Source: Monosporascus cannonballus (taxonomy: Eukaryota > Ascomycota > Sordariomycetes > Xylariales). From it: a stretch of 64,000 nucleotides of DNA. Position 1 is the first letter of the stretch. Every line of letters starts with the position of its first letter. The DNA lies in the NCBI GenBank assembly GCA_004154925.1, contig QJNS01000002.1, positions 310,001 through 374,000 of the forward strand, in the 5' to 3' direction. Positions 12,304 to 24,960 of the stretch are shown one piece after another. Under the pieces are notes generated by a model, which did not search any database, was not told the DNA's origin, and was given only the letters and a program-made list of their open reading frames with translations. The position numbers and the translations under genes were made by a program.

Positions 12304-13815
12304 CGTTGCAAATTTTTTTTATTTATATTATGAGATTTTGAGGAATATTGGCGACATTATAGTTACTAACAAGTCACTTCAATACCTCATTTACTTGGTT
12401 TTTGATTACTCGGACATTAAAACAGAATCCAAGGAGGAAAAGGAAAAACTTTATTTTTTTCGCGAAAAGATTCGTCGACGACTGGATGGTATAAATAAAC
12501 GTATTTTTCAGCTTAAAAAAATAATAATAACTTTACGATATCTTTTTAGGTAACTTATAAAAAGCTTAAGAAAAAAAGCGTTTAAAAGCGAGAAGCTTTT
12601 TCGAACCAGTTAAATTATTTAATTAAATATTATAAAACAATTAAAAAAGGGTTTTAATTTTTTTAAGTTAAAATTTTTAACAAAGTCTTAATTAAGTTAT
12701 AACTATTTTTAACTTAATACCGAATATATTTTAGATATTTTCGTATTTAATTTATTATGTTTATTATATAACTTAAATTTGTAATTAGATGATTTATCGG
12801 AAATACGGTTATTTAATTTAAGACCGTTATAAAAGAATATGTTATTTTGCTACTTAAAAAACGAAACCTAAAAATAATGCGAATTTATAACGATTACGAA
12901 TAATTCGAATAAGTATTAACGAAATTTTGCAGAATAATAAACGAAAAAATAAAAGCCCAAATGTAAATTTAGTAATTACGACAAAAAGAATCGATATCCA
13001 ATTACGGTAGTACGTTAATTTAGCTAACAGCCAAATTAAATACAAAACAAAAAATATTATTGGCCAAATTTTTCGACGGTCTAAAACAGAAAATACAGCG
13101 AAAACTTTTTAAGTTCTATCGGCCTAATTGTTTATCAAAGTATATTATTACGATAGTTAAGGTTAATTATCAATAAAACGTATAATATATTAAGGGCACT
13201 TAAAAGAATAACTATATATTTCGATATATGGCCAATATTAACGTTTTTCGATATAGCAATATTTTTTACGGGATAGAATTAGGATTTATGGAATTAAAAG
13301 CTACTTATAAGAAAGATTAAAGCCAGATTAAATATTATATTTGTAACAAAATAAGACATAAGGTATTGTAATATAAAGCATCTAAGAAGCCCCGTTAAGA
13401 TGATTAAAAACTAATACCTAAAGAATAATTAAAAATATTAAAAAAACGAAAGTAAATTTATTAATACAATACAGCCTCAATATATATTAGGTTCTTTATG
13501 GCGAAAATTCTATTTAAGGAATATGAAAAGCGAGAATTTAAGTTAATCAATATCGTAAATATAATAAGAAATAATATAAAAATGTTTACGTAAATATTAA
13601 AATTATATAAAAAAATCTTGTCCCGGAACGTTTGATTGATACGACAGAATGCGTGCTATATATTGTCGACGACGAGAATCTCCCGGTTATGAAAAATGTA
13701 AATAATATATTTACGAACGAATTACGCGCATATATTACGAAGGATTTGATTTCCCAAACCGCACCGGAGATAATAAGAACGATAAATAATAATATCGATA
13801 TTTTCGAACCATAGT
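12304..13815 (+). pseudogene. B1 gag, degraded
   Basis: Remnants in order: an open N-terminal piece (12,338-12,553), FFDGLKQKIQRKLF-type helix text near 13,070, and a zinc knuckle at 13,333-13,374 reading Y-Y-I-C-N-K-I-R-H-K-V-L-stop-Y. That is CX2CX4HX4C with two of its three cysteines changed to tyrosine (TGT to TAT). A 60-codon open piece follows (13,632-13,814). B2 has a homologous stretch near 53,040-53,215. Confidence 0.8.
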
Positions 13816-14389
13816 CCTAGAAGATATTTAATAATTGGCCGCAATCAAGAGTTAGCCCGAAAGAAAGTAATGCTTATAAAAAACCTTTTTTATTATTATG
13901 GATAATATAATTATTAAATAGAAAAAACGTTACTTTAACGCATAATAAAAAAATATTATTAAAAAATCATTTTAAATCTTTGTTTTCAGTTCATATTTAT
14001 TATAAATCCCTATTAAAAACTTTATTAAAAATATATATTAGTTTATCAGAGAGTTTTAAAACGATAATTAAAATCATATTTAATATTATATAATCGCACT
14101 TATAAGAAATTAATTTATTCGATAAGAAAAGAAATTATAATAAAATTAAAACTAACTGATATAATTTAAAAGAATAATATGCCGGTAATAACGATAAATA
14201 TAATAACTTAACGCGTTAAATAAAGAAATATAAAAAAATTATTATATTCAAATAAAAATTTTAAAAAATTATCTATAAAAAAGCCGTAAAATAACGAAAT
14301 CCAAAAAAGTTAAAGAGAATTTCCGAAAAGGGCTTTAAACGCGATAATAAAAAACGGTAATAACTTTGTTATTTTGAAAATACGAATCG

Positions 14390-14720
14390 GAATGCATTAA
14401 TATATTACAATAATTAATTGCGAAGTTTTGGGCCGGAATTATATTATACCGGATATGGTTAGTAAATTTAAATTATTATAAACATATAAGTTAACACTAT
14501 ATATAATAACGAATGTCGAAAATTAGGTATTTGTTTACGATAACGAAAAGGTTATACGCGAAATTAATTATTTCGAAATTTGTATTAAAAGATAATATTA
14601 AATAATTAATTTCGACAGCGATTGATTTAGGAAATACGATATAATTTTAGGATTGCTATAAATACGTTAATATGCAATTTTAATTAATAACAGAATTTGC
14701 CAAATAAAGTTTACTTTATA
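14390..14720 (+). pseudogene. B1 retropepsin, degraded
   Basis: The frame reads IIPDMVSKFKLL near 14,440-14,480 (position of family F[I/V]xxxxVxKxxL) and, about 60 codons later, YDIILGLL near 14,640 (family DIILGMPWL). The active-site DSG triad is not recognisable because of mutation. This puts the protease between gag and RT, as expected. Confidence 0.65.
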
Positions 14721-15169
14721 CCGTGTTAATATATTAAAAATTTAAAAACTTAATATTTGATTCATAATAACAATAAATTTAAATATAAAGATATAATAAA
14801 AACCTTATTATCAAAATAGATACGATATTAGGAAAAAAGGGTACTAAAAAGAATATAATATAACCTTATTATTATTAAAACGAAATTAAAATAATTAAAC
14901 AACGATTTAAAATAATAATAATAATTTACAAATTAAAAAAATATAATTAATATATAATTCTAATATTATAAATATAAATAGCTTTTTAAAAAGGAATTCG
15001 GTACGAAATTACCAGAATATAGCGAATAAGATTATAAAATAATTTTTAAAAAAGGATTTGTGATAAAGTTTTACCTTATTTATAACTTTAGTGAAAACGA
15101 ACTATATATTTTTAAAGAATACCTGGAAAATAGGTTATAAATAATGGATTTAAATTTCGAAATTGCCGT

Positions 15170-15900
15170 AAAAATATTTTATATATTTCGTATTTAAAGA
15201 AAATAGAAACTTACGATTTATAGTTAATTATTAATAATTAAATCCTTTTATTATTAAGGATTAAATATTATTCTCCTGAATTACGGAAATAAAAAACTGA
15301 TTTTTACAAAGCTAAATAATTTATAATATTCGAATTCAAAAACGGGTATCACTTTATTAAAATTCAAAAAGAATATAAATAAGAAATATCGTTTAAATTA
15401 CAATACGAATTATTTAAATATTTAATGATGTTAATAAAATTTACTAATATATTAATAATTCTTTGACGGATAATACATTATATATTACTAAAATACTTTA
15501 ATATTTTTGTCGTTTGTTATTTCGACGATATTGTTACTTTTTTAAAACGGAAAAAGTATATATAAAATGCGTTTATAAAGTTTTTTTAAATTTTACAAAA
15601 CGTAAAATTATTTATTAATGCGAAAAGGAATTAATTTTATAAATAGAAAATAAAATATCTAAAATATTTTAATACTCCAGATTTTATTAAAACAATCCTT
15701 ACAACAACCGCTGTGATTATAAAATAATAAACGTTAACAATAATTAAAAAAATATAAGCATTTTTCGGATTTAATGATTATTATATCAAATTTATTCAAA
15801 ATGTTAATAAGATAATTAGATCCTTAATAAATTTTACAAAAAAAAAGTTTAAATAAACGCCAGATACAGAAAAGCATTTTAAAATATTAAGGATATAATT
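15170..15900 (+). pseudogene. B1 reverse transcriptase, degraded
   Basis: Readable blocks: FKENRNLRFIVNY near 15,190, YHFIKIQKEY near 15,345-15,375 (family Y..IRI.EG), and FVVCYFDDIVT at about 15,508-15,540. The last is the RT catalytic YxDD box, still with both aspartates. DTEKHFKILR near 15,860 begins RNase H. The element ends shortly after. Confidence 0.85.
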
Positions 15901-15930
15901 ATTAAAAACATAGTTTCGTCGAAATTATAT

Positions 15931-18024
15931 ATATCCACTTCCGAGATGCAGTATTTCGCGAGTATATTACGTACTAATTTGAACTTTTTACGAAATGGTT
16001 ATAAATTTTCGCACATAATCTTTTCGTAATCGATCTTTCGATTTCAACGCGTTTTAAGCTTATTTTACCGTTTAACGAAGTTCGACGTTTACTTAACGCC
16101 GACTGTTCTCGTTTTGCGTTTACGTAAGAATATATTAGTTATATTTTTGATATTTTTCAATGGAAAAAGAAACGTTTACGAATCGAGGCAAATGACAGCT
16201 TCGATAATGATTCGTTTTTTGAAATCGGTTATTTTCTCGATTTAAGCGTTATATCCTATCGTGTAGATTTGTCTTAGATTTGCTTATGTAAAGTTGTTTT
16301 CGAAATAGTATATATAGTTGCAAGTTTCTGATAACTAATATAAGGGTCGCGTTTTTCAATACGGGTAGCAAAGATTAATCGTGCTTCCTTTAAAAGCCTC
16401 AACATTTTATTTTGTTAAAAAAATATAAGTAAAGTAAGGTAATTGAAAAGTAAATCTGGATAGACGTATTGCTTATGAATTATGTTACGGGAATAAAGAA
16501 CCGGTTTCATAACACTAAGTTATTTCTTATCTTGAAATGTAGAACCGGTTATAATCGAATCTGAATTAAACTAAGATACGACTAAAAATGTGCTTTGTAA
16601 CGAAATATACACTAGACAAATATATAATTTCGTTAATAAAACTTAGAAAGATATTAGTTATATATAACTGATAATTAAGTATATTTTTAAAGAATACTTG
16701 AATACTATCGTTTTATATTATCTAAAATATATTCTTTTTTTGTTTATAAATAGAAAAAATGTACACAAGGTGATTTATAAGGTTCTCAAATTTTATGAAA
16801 GGTTAACGTTTTTACAAATAAAGAAAAAAGTTAATTTTATATTAAAAAGATAAAAAATGTAAAATATATAGCATTTTTTCAAATATTTAAAACCACCTTT
16901 GAGAAACTTTTGTTTTTATAAAATAAAAGATATTTATTAAATTCGGAAATAATATAGAAAGGCTTTAAGAAATTTTCTTGAAAACGTAATATTCTTCATA
17001 AATTTCATAAAGATGAAAATAAAGATCTAGAAAAGAAAGATGAAGTAATTTTTTAATAGATTAAAAGAACAATTATTAATTAACCAGTTTTAATTATAAG
17101 TGATTTTAATTATCTAATTAAATTAAATATTTACCCTTTATATTCAGTTTTAAACGTAATAGTCAAACATTGAAATAACTACCTGGTATTATATCAGATT
17201 GTCTTATATTTTTAGAAATTAAAAATGGTAAAACTTTTTTATTTTATTGAATTAAGGTTTACGATTATTATAAATGTGGTTTAAAAGTTTAAGTATATAA
17301 TAAAGGAAAACCTTTATTAGACTAAGATATATACTGATTATAAAAACGCTAGTAGATTTATTTTTTACATTGAAATTTATAAGACGGTAGTCGCATTAAT
17401 TAAAAAAGCTTACGAAGTAACAATTCGTTATTATTTATGAAAATATAATTGAAAAAAGCAAAACAAACTTCTTTAATCAATCACGAGTCTTAAATAGAAA
17501 CTTAGTTAATGTTTAGTATATTATTGTCGATATTTTCAATTAAATACATTGACGGTTAAAGTAGATTATTAGGATTAAAACGACACTTTTCGATATATAG
17601 TACAAGGCTTAAAATAATAATAGAAAATAAGCTTTAAACAACTATTAAAAGGGTTTAATACCCGATATATTCAAATATCCATTATATAAATATTTAAAAC
17701 TCTATACATATATAAACGACTTGTAAGATATCTCTTTCTTGCTAATAGGGTTTACAATATAGAATACTATACGATAATATATTATTTTCATTAAAAGAGA
17801 AATACGAGAATTTGAAATGTATGGAAAAATATAATTGTTTCTAATTTTGACCGAATTATAATAGTTCATTATTATAGATGGTTTATAATAAATTTGTCAG
17901 TTTAAAATCTAATAATATAGGAGACTATAATAATATTCCTTTAATCAGCAATCAATATACAGAGCTTTTCTTTACAATATACTCAACAATAAAAAGATAG
18001 ACATCGGATAAAAAATATATATAC
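15931..18024. other. unassigned AT-rich sequence
   Basis: No reading frame or repeat partner is recognised. The part at 15,950-16,400 is slightly less AT-rich and keeps many CpG words. A weak inverted pair (GGTTCTCAAA near 16,778 and TTTGAGAAAC near 16,899) could mark a small terminal-inverted-repeat element, but nothing else supports it. Confidence 0.35.
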
Positions 18025-18300
18025 TGAAGTAGAGCGGGGTGTTATACCAATGATTAGGCTCGGCTAATCAGAAAGCCCGGGTCTCGCATGTATATTAAGA
18101 AGTTCTTTTTCGTCATAGGTTTAACCTCTAAGTATTACTATCGTCCATTACCACGTAACACATTGTCTGTTATTTTAATTACCGAGGTTTAATACCAGCA
18201 ATATAATTGGATTAAGTTTTTCATATCTATAATCCTATTCCGTCTCGTGATATAAAATGATAATCCGCATTGATCAAGTCAGATTCTCCCCCTTACCTCA
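18025..18300 (+). repeat. LTR of family E, copy b (276 bp)
   Basis: It is the same length and orientation as 344-619, starts TGAAGTAGAGCG and ends CCTTACCTCA. It is less RIP-altered than the first copy. The five bases after it are ATTAA. Compared with AATAA before the first copy, this leaves open that the two LTRs bracket one large interrupted element. Confidence 0.8.
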
Positions 18301-18989
18301 ATTAAATATTATTAAAAAACTTTTTAAATATAGAGGTAATAAATAGAAAATGGTTTAAATAAATATGAAAGTTTATTTTTAGAATTTTACGATACTTAAT
18401 AATATATAATAACTGTAAATTTAATTTTGTTAAACGTTTTTTAAATATATATTCACGAGTAATTAAAGTTTTTGAAATAATTATTAATGTATATTTATAT
18501 TATTATATTAAGTATAATCAAAATAACTAAGTCAAAATACTGTAAGTAGTCAAGTTAGTTTATAATATGTTTTTTATTAAATATTTTAAAATAATTTTAA
18601 TAGATATTATTTCTGAGTTTATAATATACTGTTATAAAAATATTTACAGAATATCTATTAATTTTATGTTATACTACCGGTAAAGTGAGTAAAACCATTA
18701 TATGTCAAAATAAAGTTTGAGATTTTTCGTACTTGGTTAAACAACTATAACAATTAAAAAATAAAATATAATATATTATTCTCAAAGGTAGTAGCATTAA
18801 CGGACTAAATAAAAATTCGATTATAAGTATATTGGCTTGTATAAATATATAAAAAGGATTTACAAAAGAATTAGAAATTAAACTAATTAAAAACCTTAAA
18901 CTCCGGCCGGGACTTTATACTTTGTTATCGAAGTTAAAAATCGATATATTTAAAATAAAGACGGCATTTAAAATAAGGGCAAAAATTAG
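18301..18989. other. unassigned AT-rich sequence left of Fot1 copy 1
   Basis: No open frame or domain. The stretch at 18,895-18,985 is less AT-rich and was the target into which the DNA transposon inserted at a TA. Confidence 0.3.
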
Positions 18990-18991
18990 TA

Positions 18992-20857
18992 CCGTTTCAC
19001 ATCACCTTGCAGAACATACCACGTCGCTAGACACTTTCTTCAACAATCTAACCGTCTCATTTTAATCGCTTAATTCTTAACAACTACAACCTAGAACGCC
19101 TTACAAAAACTTCTAGAATATACTTAGATATTTAGGCTAAAAGAAGAAAACCCGATATTTAGTTCTAAAAGCTCAGTGTTATTTACGAAGTTTTATATTT
19201 TACGATAAAAGCGTAATTTAACGATAAATCCGCCTGAACCGATATTTTCTCTAATTTACGAAAATTAAAGCAGATCAAAAAAAAATTACCGGTAATCGAA
19301 TCCTCGACTGAAATACGCGAGCGGTTTTTTATCCGGCTTTATTACGTTAAAATATAGCGAATTTATTATGTGTCTATCATATTACAAAACACGCTAAAAT
19401 TAATTAGTAGTCGAAATTTGATCGATAGCTAAAAAATTCTAAATATGTTTAAATCGGAAAATAGCTTTTTAACAAATATTCGCGAAACTCTAGAAATATT
19501 TCGAAAGCAATTCCAGTTTGTTCGGGTTATTATCATAAAATACGGTATTGCAAAAAAAGATATTTACAACTTTAAAGAAATTAGATTTTTTTCACACTTT
19601 TAATAATAAGAGATATAATAATTATTAATGCTAAATATATAAAAAGTTTAAACAAGCGCAAAAGGGGAATAAAAATAGGTTACAGTTATATAGGCTGTTA
19701 ATTTCTAAGGTTAACTTATATCGTTATTTATTATTACAACGGAGAAAAATCAATTCGGGTCTTAACACCGTAATACTTTATTGATAACAGCCGATTTACA
19801 AATCGTATTAAGTAATAATCAATATATAATAAATAAATCAAAATTTAAATATATCTAGTATTTAAACAAATGTATTCGAACGCGTATAAAAGGTTCGAGG
19901 CGTCTTTTTATCTTCGACGGCTACGAAAGCTATTATTCGATAAAATTCGAAAGATACTGCGCGAAATACAATGTTATTACGCTTTATATAGCAGCGCATT
20001 TTCTCTATTAAGTCTAACCTTTTCACGTATTTTTTTATTTTAAAACCCGCTTATTCGCGATATATGGAAAATCTCATATGACGTTATTATATCTATATTA
20101 CTATAAAAACCTTTTCTTAGCGACTTTTACAACTCGTTTAAATCTGCTATAACGTTCGATAATATCACATCCGGATTCGCGAAAGCTAGTTTGGTTTTAT
20201 TGGATCCCAATAACGTTTTTTCTGAATTCGAAATTCTTCCAGTTATATCTATACCAACCGTCTTCTTGTTTACTTTCGCCAGTTTTATTCGTTCCTCGCT
20301 CGCGAAAGCTCCTAGGAATATTACGAAAGTAATAAGCTAAAAACGTTATATGCAAATAAAATTACAAATTATTCGAGTCGTTTATTAAGGGTCGTTAAAT
20401 AGACTAGTTTTTTAACAAAGAGTAAATTGCTATTTTGGTACAAATTTGCTTTTTTTCGAAAAAAAAAACGCGTAACTGAGCGAAACGAATTATATTTTTA
20501 ATTAATGTTAGAAGACACAAAATAAACGTCTTCAAAAAGAAGAAATATTGATTATATAAAAGGAGCAAACTTTTCTAGCTGAAAAAAAAGTAGAAATAGA
20601 AAATTACAGTTAATTACGGCTGGGGATAATCGTTATAAATGAGTTCAAATGAAAGGGAAAACAAAAGTATAGTATTTGCAGCAAGTCCAAATAGAATACG
20701 CGTACTTATAAAGAAATTATAAATATATTTAGCGAAAAGAAATTCGATTAATTTGAATTAAATCGATACGTCGTTGTTAAGTAAGGTAAGTTTGTTGTTG
20801 CAAAGTGCCAAAAAGTGTTCCGCGAAATGGTGTGTCCCGTGAGGTAGTGTAGAACGT
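18992..20857 (+). mobile_element. pogo/Fot1-type DNA transposon, copy 1
   Basis: This 1,866-bp unit is flanked by TA (18,990-18,991 and 20,858-20,859), the target duplication of Tc1/mariner-pogo elements. Its ends form long degenerate terminal inverted repeats: CCGTTTCACATCACC at the left and, read inward, ACGTTCTACACTACC at the right. It aligns with copy 4 (36,084-37,914) throughout. The transposase start AGAACGCCTTACAAAA near 19,091 matches the ATG region of copy 4. The coding frame is destroyed. Confidence 0.85.
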
Positions 20858-20867
20858 TATATTAGTA

Positions 20868-21060
20868 TGTAATATCAAAAATAATTTTAAATATAGATAA
20901 AACGGAAATATCTATCTAATATCTAATTATATACAAGAATTATCTAGATTTCGAAAATGTCTAACAATTTTTAAAAAGGATTTAAACTTCTAGCGTTTCT
21001 CAAAGAACCTTTATTAGCTAAGTTCAAATTAATAATGAATACATCTTAACTTATAGTATT
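20868..21060 (+). pseudogene. chromodomain remnant of a B-like chromovirus
   Basis: The frame near 20,905 reads EISI, stop, YLIIYKNYLDFEN, which lines up with the B2 chromodomain core. After a shift of frame, KLLAFLKEPLLAKFK near 20,990-21,030 matches the KCLTFIKELFLAS end of the B2 domain. Fot1 copy 1 ends 10 bases upstream, so it probably inserted into this element. It could be a displaced tail of B1. Confidence 0.6.
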
Positions 21061-22289
21061 AATAATCGACTAATCGGTAATATTAATATCGAGTTATATG
21101 ATTTAAGTCAAAGCTTGCATTATTTAAGCGAGAATTTCACATTTATTACTTTTTTTTATTTTTAATCGCTTTCAGCTTTTAATATTATCCATATCATTTA
21201 TTATAGTTTTGATGTTTTATTTTATCGAATTTCTTTTATTAAAGAAGATTGTATAATAAACGTTTATTTACTTGTTTCAGATAACCTTTAACTTCGGTTT
21301 GAATATTTGATATAAAATACCTAAATAATATAGTTATCTTAGATTAAAATTACAAACCTTATAATTGATCTATTTATATTAAATATAAATTGAATAATAA
21401 AAAGAGAAAATGTTTAACCGTTATATAAAATAATTTTTAAACTTTATACAACAAGGTAATGGATTTATAAAATTTAAAAAAACATAACTGAAAGGATACT
21501 AATATATTACCTTATTATAAGCTTTGAAAGATACTGAGCATAATTGCAGATTTCGTAAATTCTTAGCACCATTATAAAGAAAAATATACAGGTGTCGAAA
21601 AAAGCATTTCGAAATAGAAACGTTGTATTATTATCCCATCTATTTGGCCTCTTAAAACGATTAAATCAGGGAATTCGAGTGAGAAGTTGATACAGTTACG
21701 TAAAATAATCTGAAAAACTATTAAAATAGTTTTAAAGTACTTTAACCTAAGGCGTTATTAGAATCTTTTTACATATATAAATACGTTTATTATCTGTTAG
21801 TATTATTTAAATAATAGCAGCTTTTAGCAAAGCTTAGTTGTTTTCATTACTTTTAAATCTCTATTAATACTGAACGTATTTATCGTATATTTTACTACTT
21901 ACATTTTCCCTCACACTAGTAATATGAACCTTATTACTATGTTTAATAATTTATTTATTAGCCTAGCTATTATCCTAGGTCGTATTAATGTTAATCCAAG
22001 TATTACGTCAAAATATTTAAAATTAACCAATTAAATTCTGTATTGTTATAATCAATCAGCAAGGCTCAAGTTATAATTATTCGAAAAATAAGCTCAGTGT
22101 TTTTATTTTTAATAAAATTAATCATCTTTTATCTTCAGATTAAATTTCAATAAGCGATATAATTACTAATGATTCTATAATTAAACCACGCTCGATAAGT
22201 ACGAAACTTAATAAACGAGTCTAGTATAAGTACTATATATAAGGATTTTTATTTGTTTAGAGTGGAAATTATAACTGAAACAACTAGAA
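21061..22289. other. unassigned AT-rich sequence
   Basis: No gene, LTR pair or transposon end recognised. A few short C-rich patches (for example near 21,905 and 21,970) are less altered than the rest. Confidence 0.3.
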
Positions 22290-22375
22290 ACAGATTTAAA
22301 AGAATACTTATAATTCTTTTATAATTTCGATAACGTCTGATACTATTAAATCGCGTATATTACCGAGTTATGCGG
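22290..22375 (+). pseudogene. Fot1-type transposase scrap
   Basis: The frame reads YNSF, stop, ISITSDTIKSR, aligning residue by residue with YDAFKAAITSDNIKSGF of copy 4. This is C-terminal transposase sequence lying upstream of the N-terminal part of copy 2, so it is a separate fragment or a rearrangement. Confidence 0.55.
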
Positions 22376-22399
22376 TTTTTCTCGTTGCTTTAATTGCTT

Positions 22400-24043
22400 T
22401 AGTTTAATTATATATCTCTTAATTTTAAGAATATTAAACGGTTTATTAAAAAGGAATTTGCGATAAACTTTCCCCAACCGATCTGGTTTTAAATCTGCGA
22501 AATTAAAAGTTGATCGAAAAGAAATTCAATAATCGATAAAACTTTTAATTTTCGAAGGACAATATTTTCTATCTAGCTTTAGTATATTAACGATAGGGCC
22601 AATTTGTTATTAGCTTAACGCGTTACAGAACGCATCGAAATTAACTAGATGTCGAAATTTATTCAACGAGAAATAAAAAAATATCAAAAGGCCTTTAAAC
22701 CGTGAAATTCATCAATAAAAAATATTAGACGAAAATCCGAAAATATTTCATAACAAATTTAAGGTTATTCGGGTTATAAATGTACAATATAGTGTTGTAA
22801 AAAAGTTATTTATAATCTTATTTAAAACGGCTTTTTATAAGGTTTTTAGCAATATAAGATATAGTAATTACAATTTTTCAAAACGGTAAAAAGCTTAAAT
22901 AGACGTACTAAAAAATCGGGAATGAATTATACCAGTATTTATTATTTTAATATGAAAAGTTTATCTTAATTTTAAGAATTGATATAATTTATTATGAAAT
23001 AAGTAGAAAATGGGTATATGTTATAACAACTAGGTAATAAACGCCTTGAAGTTAAAGTAAATTGAATGTTTGGATAAATATATATACCCATATCACAGAA
23101 AAAGGAAATACTTTTTATTTTAATAATTATAAAAAGTATTATTTAATACAATTTCAAAATTATTGACCAAATAACAATTTTAAAACGTTTTATATTTTTT
23201 TCTTACATTAATTCTTTCAAGTATTTTTTTTCTTCGTTTTAAAACGTATTTATGCGATTTATATTACAAGTTTAATATGATGCTCTTATATTTATATAGC
23301 GATAAAAGATTTTTCTCTCCTTTTTATAACTCGGTTAAAGGTGCTATAACGTCTGATACTGTTGCATTCGGTTCCGTTAATTGTGGGTTTATTTAATTTA
23401 ATTTTCATCACATTTTTTCCAAAGTAAATGTTTCTTTTATTGTATTTACGCCGATTGTTCCGTCGCTTATTTTCGCCGATTTTGTTTTATCATATATTCG
23501 AACACTTTTTGAAATATATAAAAATAAAAGAAACAACGCTATTTGCAAGAAAAAACCAAGGAAATTAAAAATTAATAAGCGAGCTTCTCGATCAAAGTCA
23601 TTATATCGGTTAATAACTTTATAAAATATTAGTTAATATTTTTATACGAAAATGCTTTTTTTTTAAAAAAAAAGAAACCATTATATTCCGCGAAGTTAAA
23701 TATTTCTTAAACATATACCGAGAAACGAAAAATAAACGTTTCTAAACAGGAAAAGTAAATATTATATAAAGAAAATAAGCTGTATTAATGGAGAAAAAGG
23801 GAGTAGTACAAAAATATAGCAAATAACGACTAAAAGTGATGCTTATAAAAGGATTAATATAAAAGTACGAAAATGTAACGTTTATAATAAGTCCGAATAT
23901 AAAACGCGTATTTGTAAAAAAGCTATAAGTACGTTTGGCAAAAAACAAATTTAATTAATTTGAATTCATTTATCGCGTTGTAGTTGATTTATTTAGATAT
24001 ATTATTATAAAATATTAAAAATCGCGCGATTTGTAAGTATAAG
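22400..24043 (+). mobile_element. pogo/Fot1-type DNA transposon, copy 2
   Basis: It aligns with copies 1, 3 and 4 from the transposase N-terminal third to the right terminal repeat. The right end, near 24,010-24,043, matches that of copy 4 mainly by G-to-A and C-to-T changes. The left end was not found and the element looks 5' truncated or rearranged. The tail before the right repeat keeps the FEFIYRVV-like stretch common to the family. Nothing is translatable. Confidence 0.7.
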
Positions 24044-24386
24044 ACGTCAAAATAATTAATAATTATATTATTATATAGCGGGCATTTTAGTAATTTCTTT
24101 ATATAACGAAAGCTATATATTAATCCTTTTACTTATACGAATTATAATTATAGTTTAATAATTTTAAACCATACTTACAAGAAAATAAATGAATAGAGTT
24201 TTTATATAAAATTATTGTTAAACAAATTATGATAAAATAACCGATTAAATAATTATGTTATAACAATTATACAAGATATTTTAATTACAAAAAAATAATT
24301 ATAATTTATATAAGTAAAAGCTTATTAAACCACTTATAACAAAATAATATACGTGGTAAATACATCATTATAATTATAAAAACGTT
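24044..24386. other. AT-rich sequence, probably left part of repeat D
   Basis: The last 18 bases or so before the insertion align with 40,228-40,245 of D copy 2, and every difference there is G-to-A or C-to-T. Further left the match fades. Confidence 0.45.
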
Positions 24387-24401
24387 CTAATTAAGTATAT
24401 A

Positions 24402-24873
24402 GACAAGGTGAAAGGCTATTGATAAAGTATCTAGCTACATGTGTTGCGTAGCCACTGCATTAAAAGACTGAATTGATAAGTGCAGTCTTATCGAGCTACT
24501 TATTTGACATTATTTGCTCACCTGCTTCCACTATATACATACACGTCCAATAACACGATGCGACCGGAGAGCATCTCCAAAAGCCGTACCTACAGGCAGG
24601 CCGGATGAAAAACCATTAGGGGTCGTAAACACTGTGACAAATTCAATTACGTACCCGATATTTTTGATTGGTTTAAGCGTCCCCAACCACTGCAATTGTC
24701 GCCAACACGAATAAAAGCTAGCTTCCGCTGGTCCGTATAAATGAGCTTGGCGCTCCAAAGGATGTTGTCCCAAGCTGGATTCAAACCAGCTGCCTCTCGC
24801 AAGTTCTTGGTTGCCCAGGCCAATAACAAGCGAAACGAGACTACCCAACCTCACTACCACTGAGCTTTTAGAA
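24402..24873 (-). mobile_element. tRNA-headed SINE-like insertion with 15-bp TSD
   Basis: A 472-bp block of normal base composition in RIP-degraded DNA, flanked by CTAATTAAGTATATA (24,387-24,401) and CTAGTTAAGTATATA (24,874-24,888), a 14/15 target duplication. On the minus strand the first 100 bases hold a pol III A box (GCTCAGTGGTAG, 24,855-24,866) and a B box (GGTTTGAATCC, 24,777-24,787). The B box sits in a perfect T-arm: GCTGG, seven-base loop TTTGAAT, CCAGC (24,774-24,790). Flanking acceptor bases do not pair, so it is not a working tRNA. No poly(A) tail is seen. Open frames across it are chance. Confidence 0.7.
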
Positions 24874-24888
24874 CTAGTTAAGTATATA

Positions 24889-24960
24889 TATATATAAAAT
24901 TCAAGTTTTTATTTAATACTTTTATATATTTTTAAATTAACCACGATAAAAAATTATGTA
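24889..24960 (+). repeat. repeat D, copy 1, middle segment
   Basis: It aligns with about 40,268-40,335 of D copy 2; AAATTAACC is shared exactly. It is bounded by the SINE-like insertion on the left and Fot1 copy 3 on the right. Joined to 26,803 onward it restores colinearity with copy 2. Confidence 0.65.

Larger units (their letters stand above)
11931..15930 (+). mobile_element. Chromovirus family B, 3'-truncated copy B1
   Basis: It has a 5' LTR (11,931 to about 12,303), a leader like that of B2, gag with a zinc knuckle, protease and RT on the plus strand. Homology to B2 stops near 15,930, within or just after the start of RNase H. No integrase or 3' LTR follows in the expected place. The rest was deleted or displaced. 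Confidence 0.8.

Noticed and set aside
16770..16915. Small terminal-inverted-repeat element
   Set aside because: Only about 10 bp of inverted similarity and no target duplication.
24531..24860. 109-codon frame on the minus strand
   Set aside because: It lies wholly inside the SINE-like insertion and runs through the T-arm; no domain, so open by chance.
24774..24866. Functional tRNA gene
   Set aside because: The T-arm is perfect but the acceptor ends do not pair and A-to-B box spacing is filled with non-tRNA sequence.
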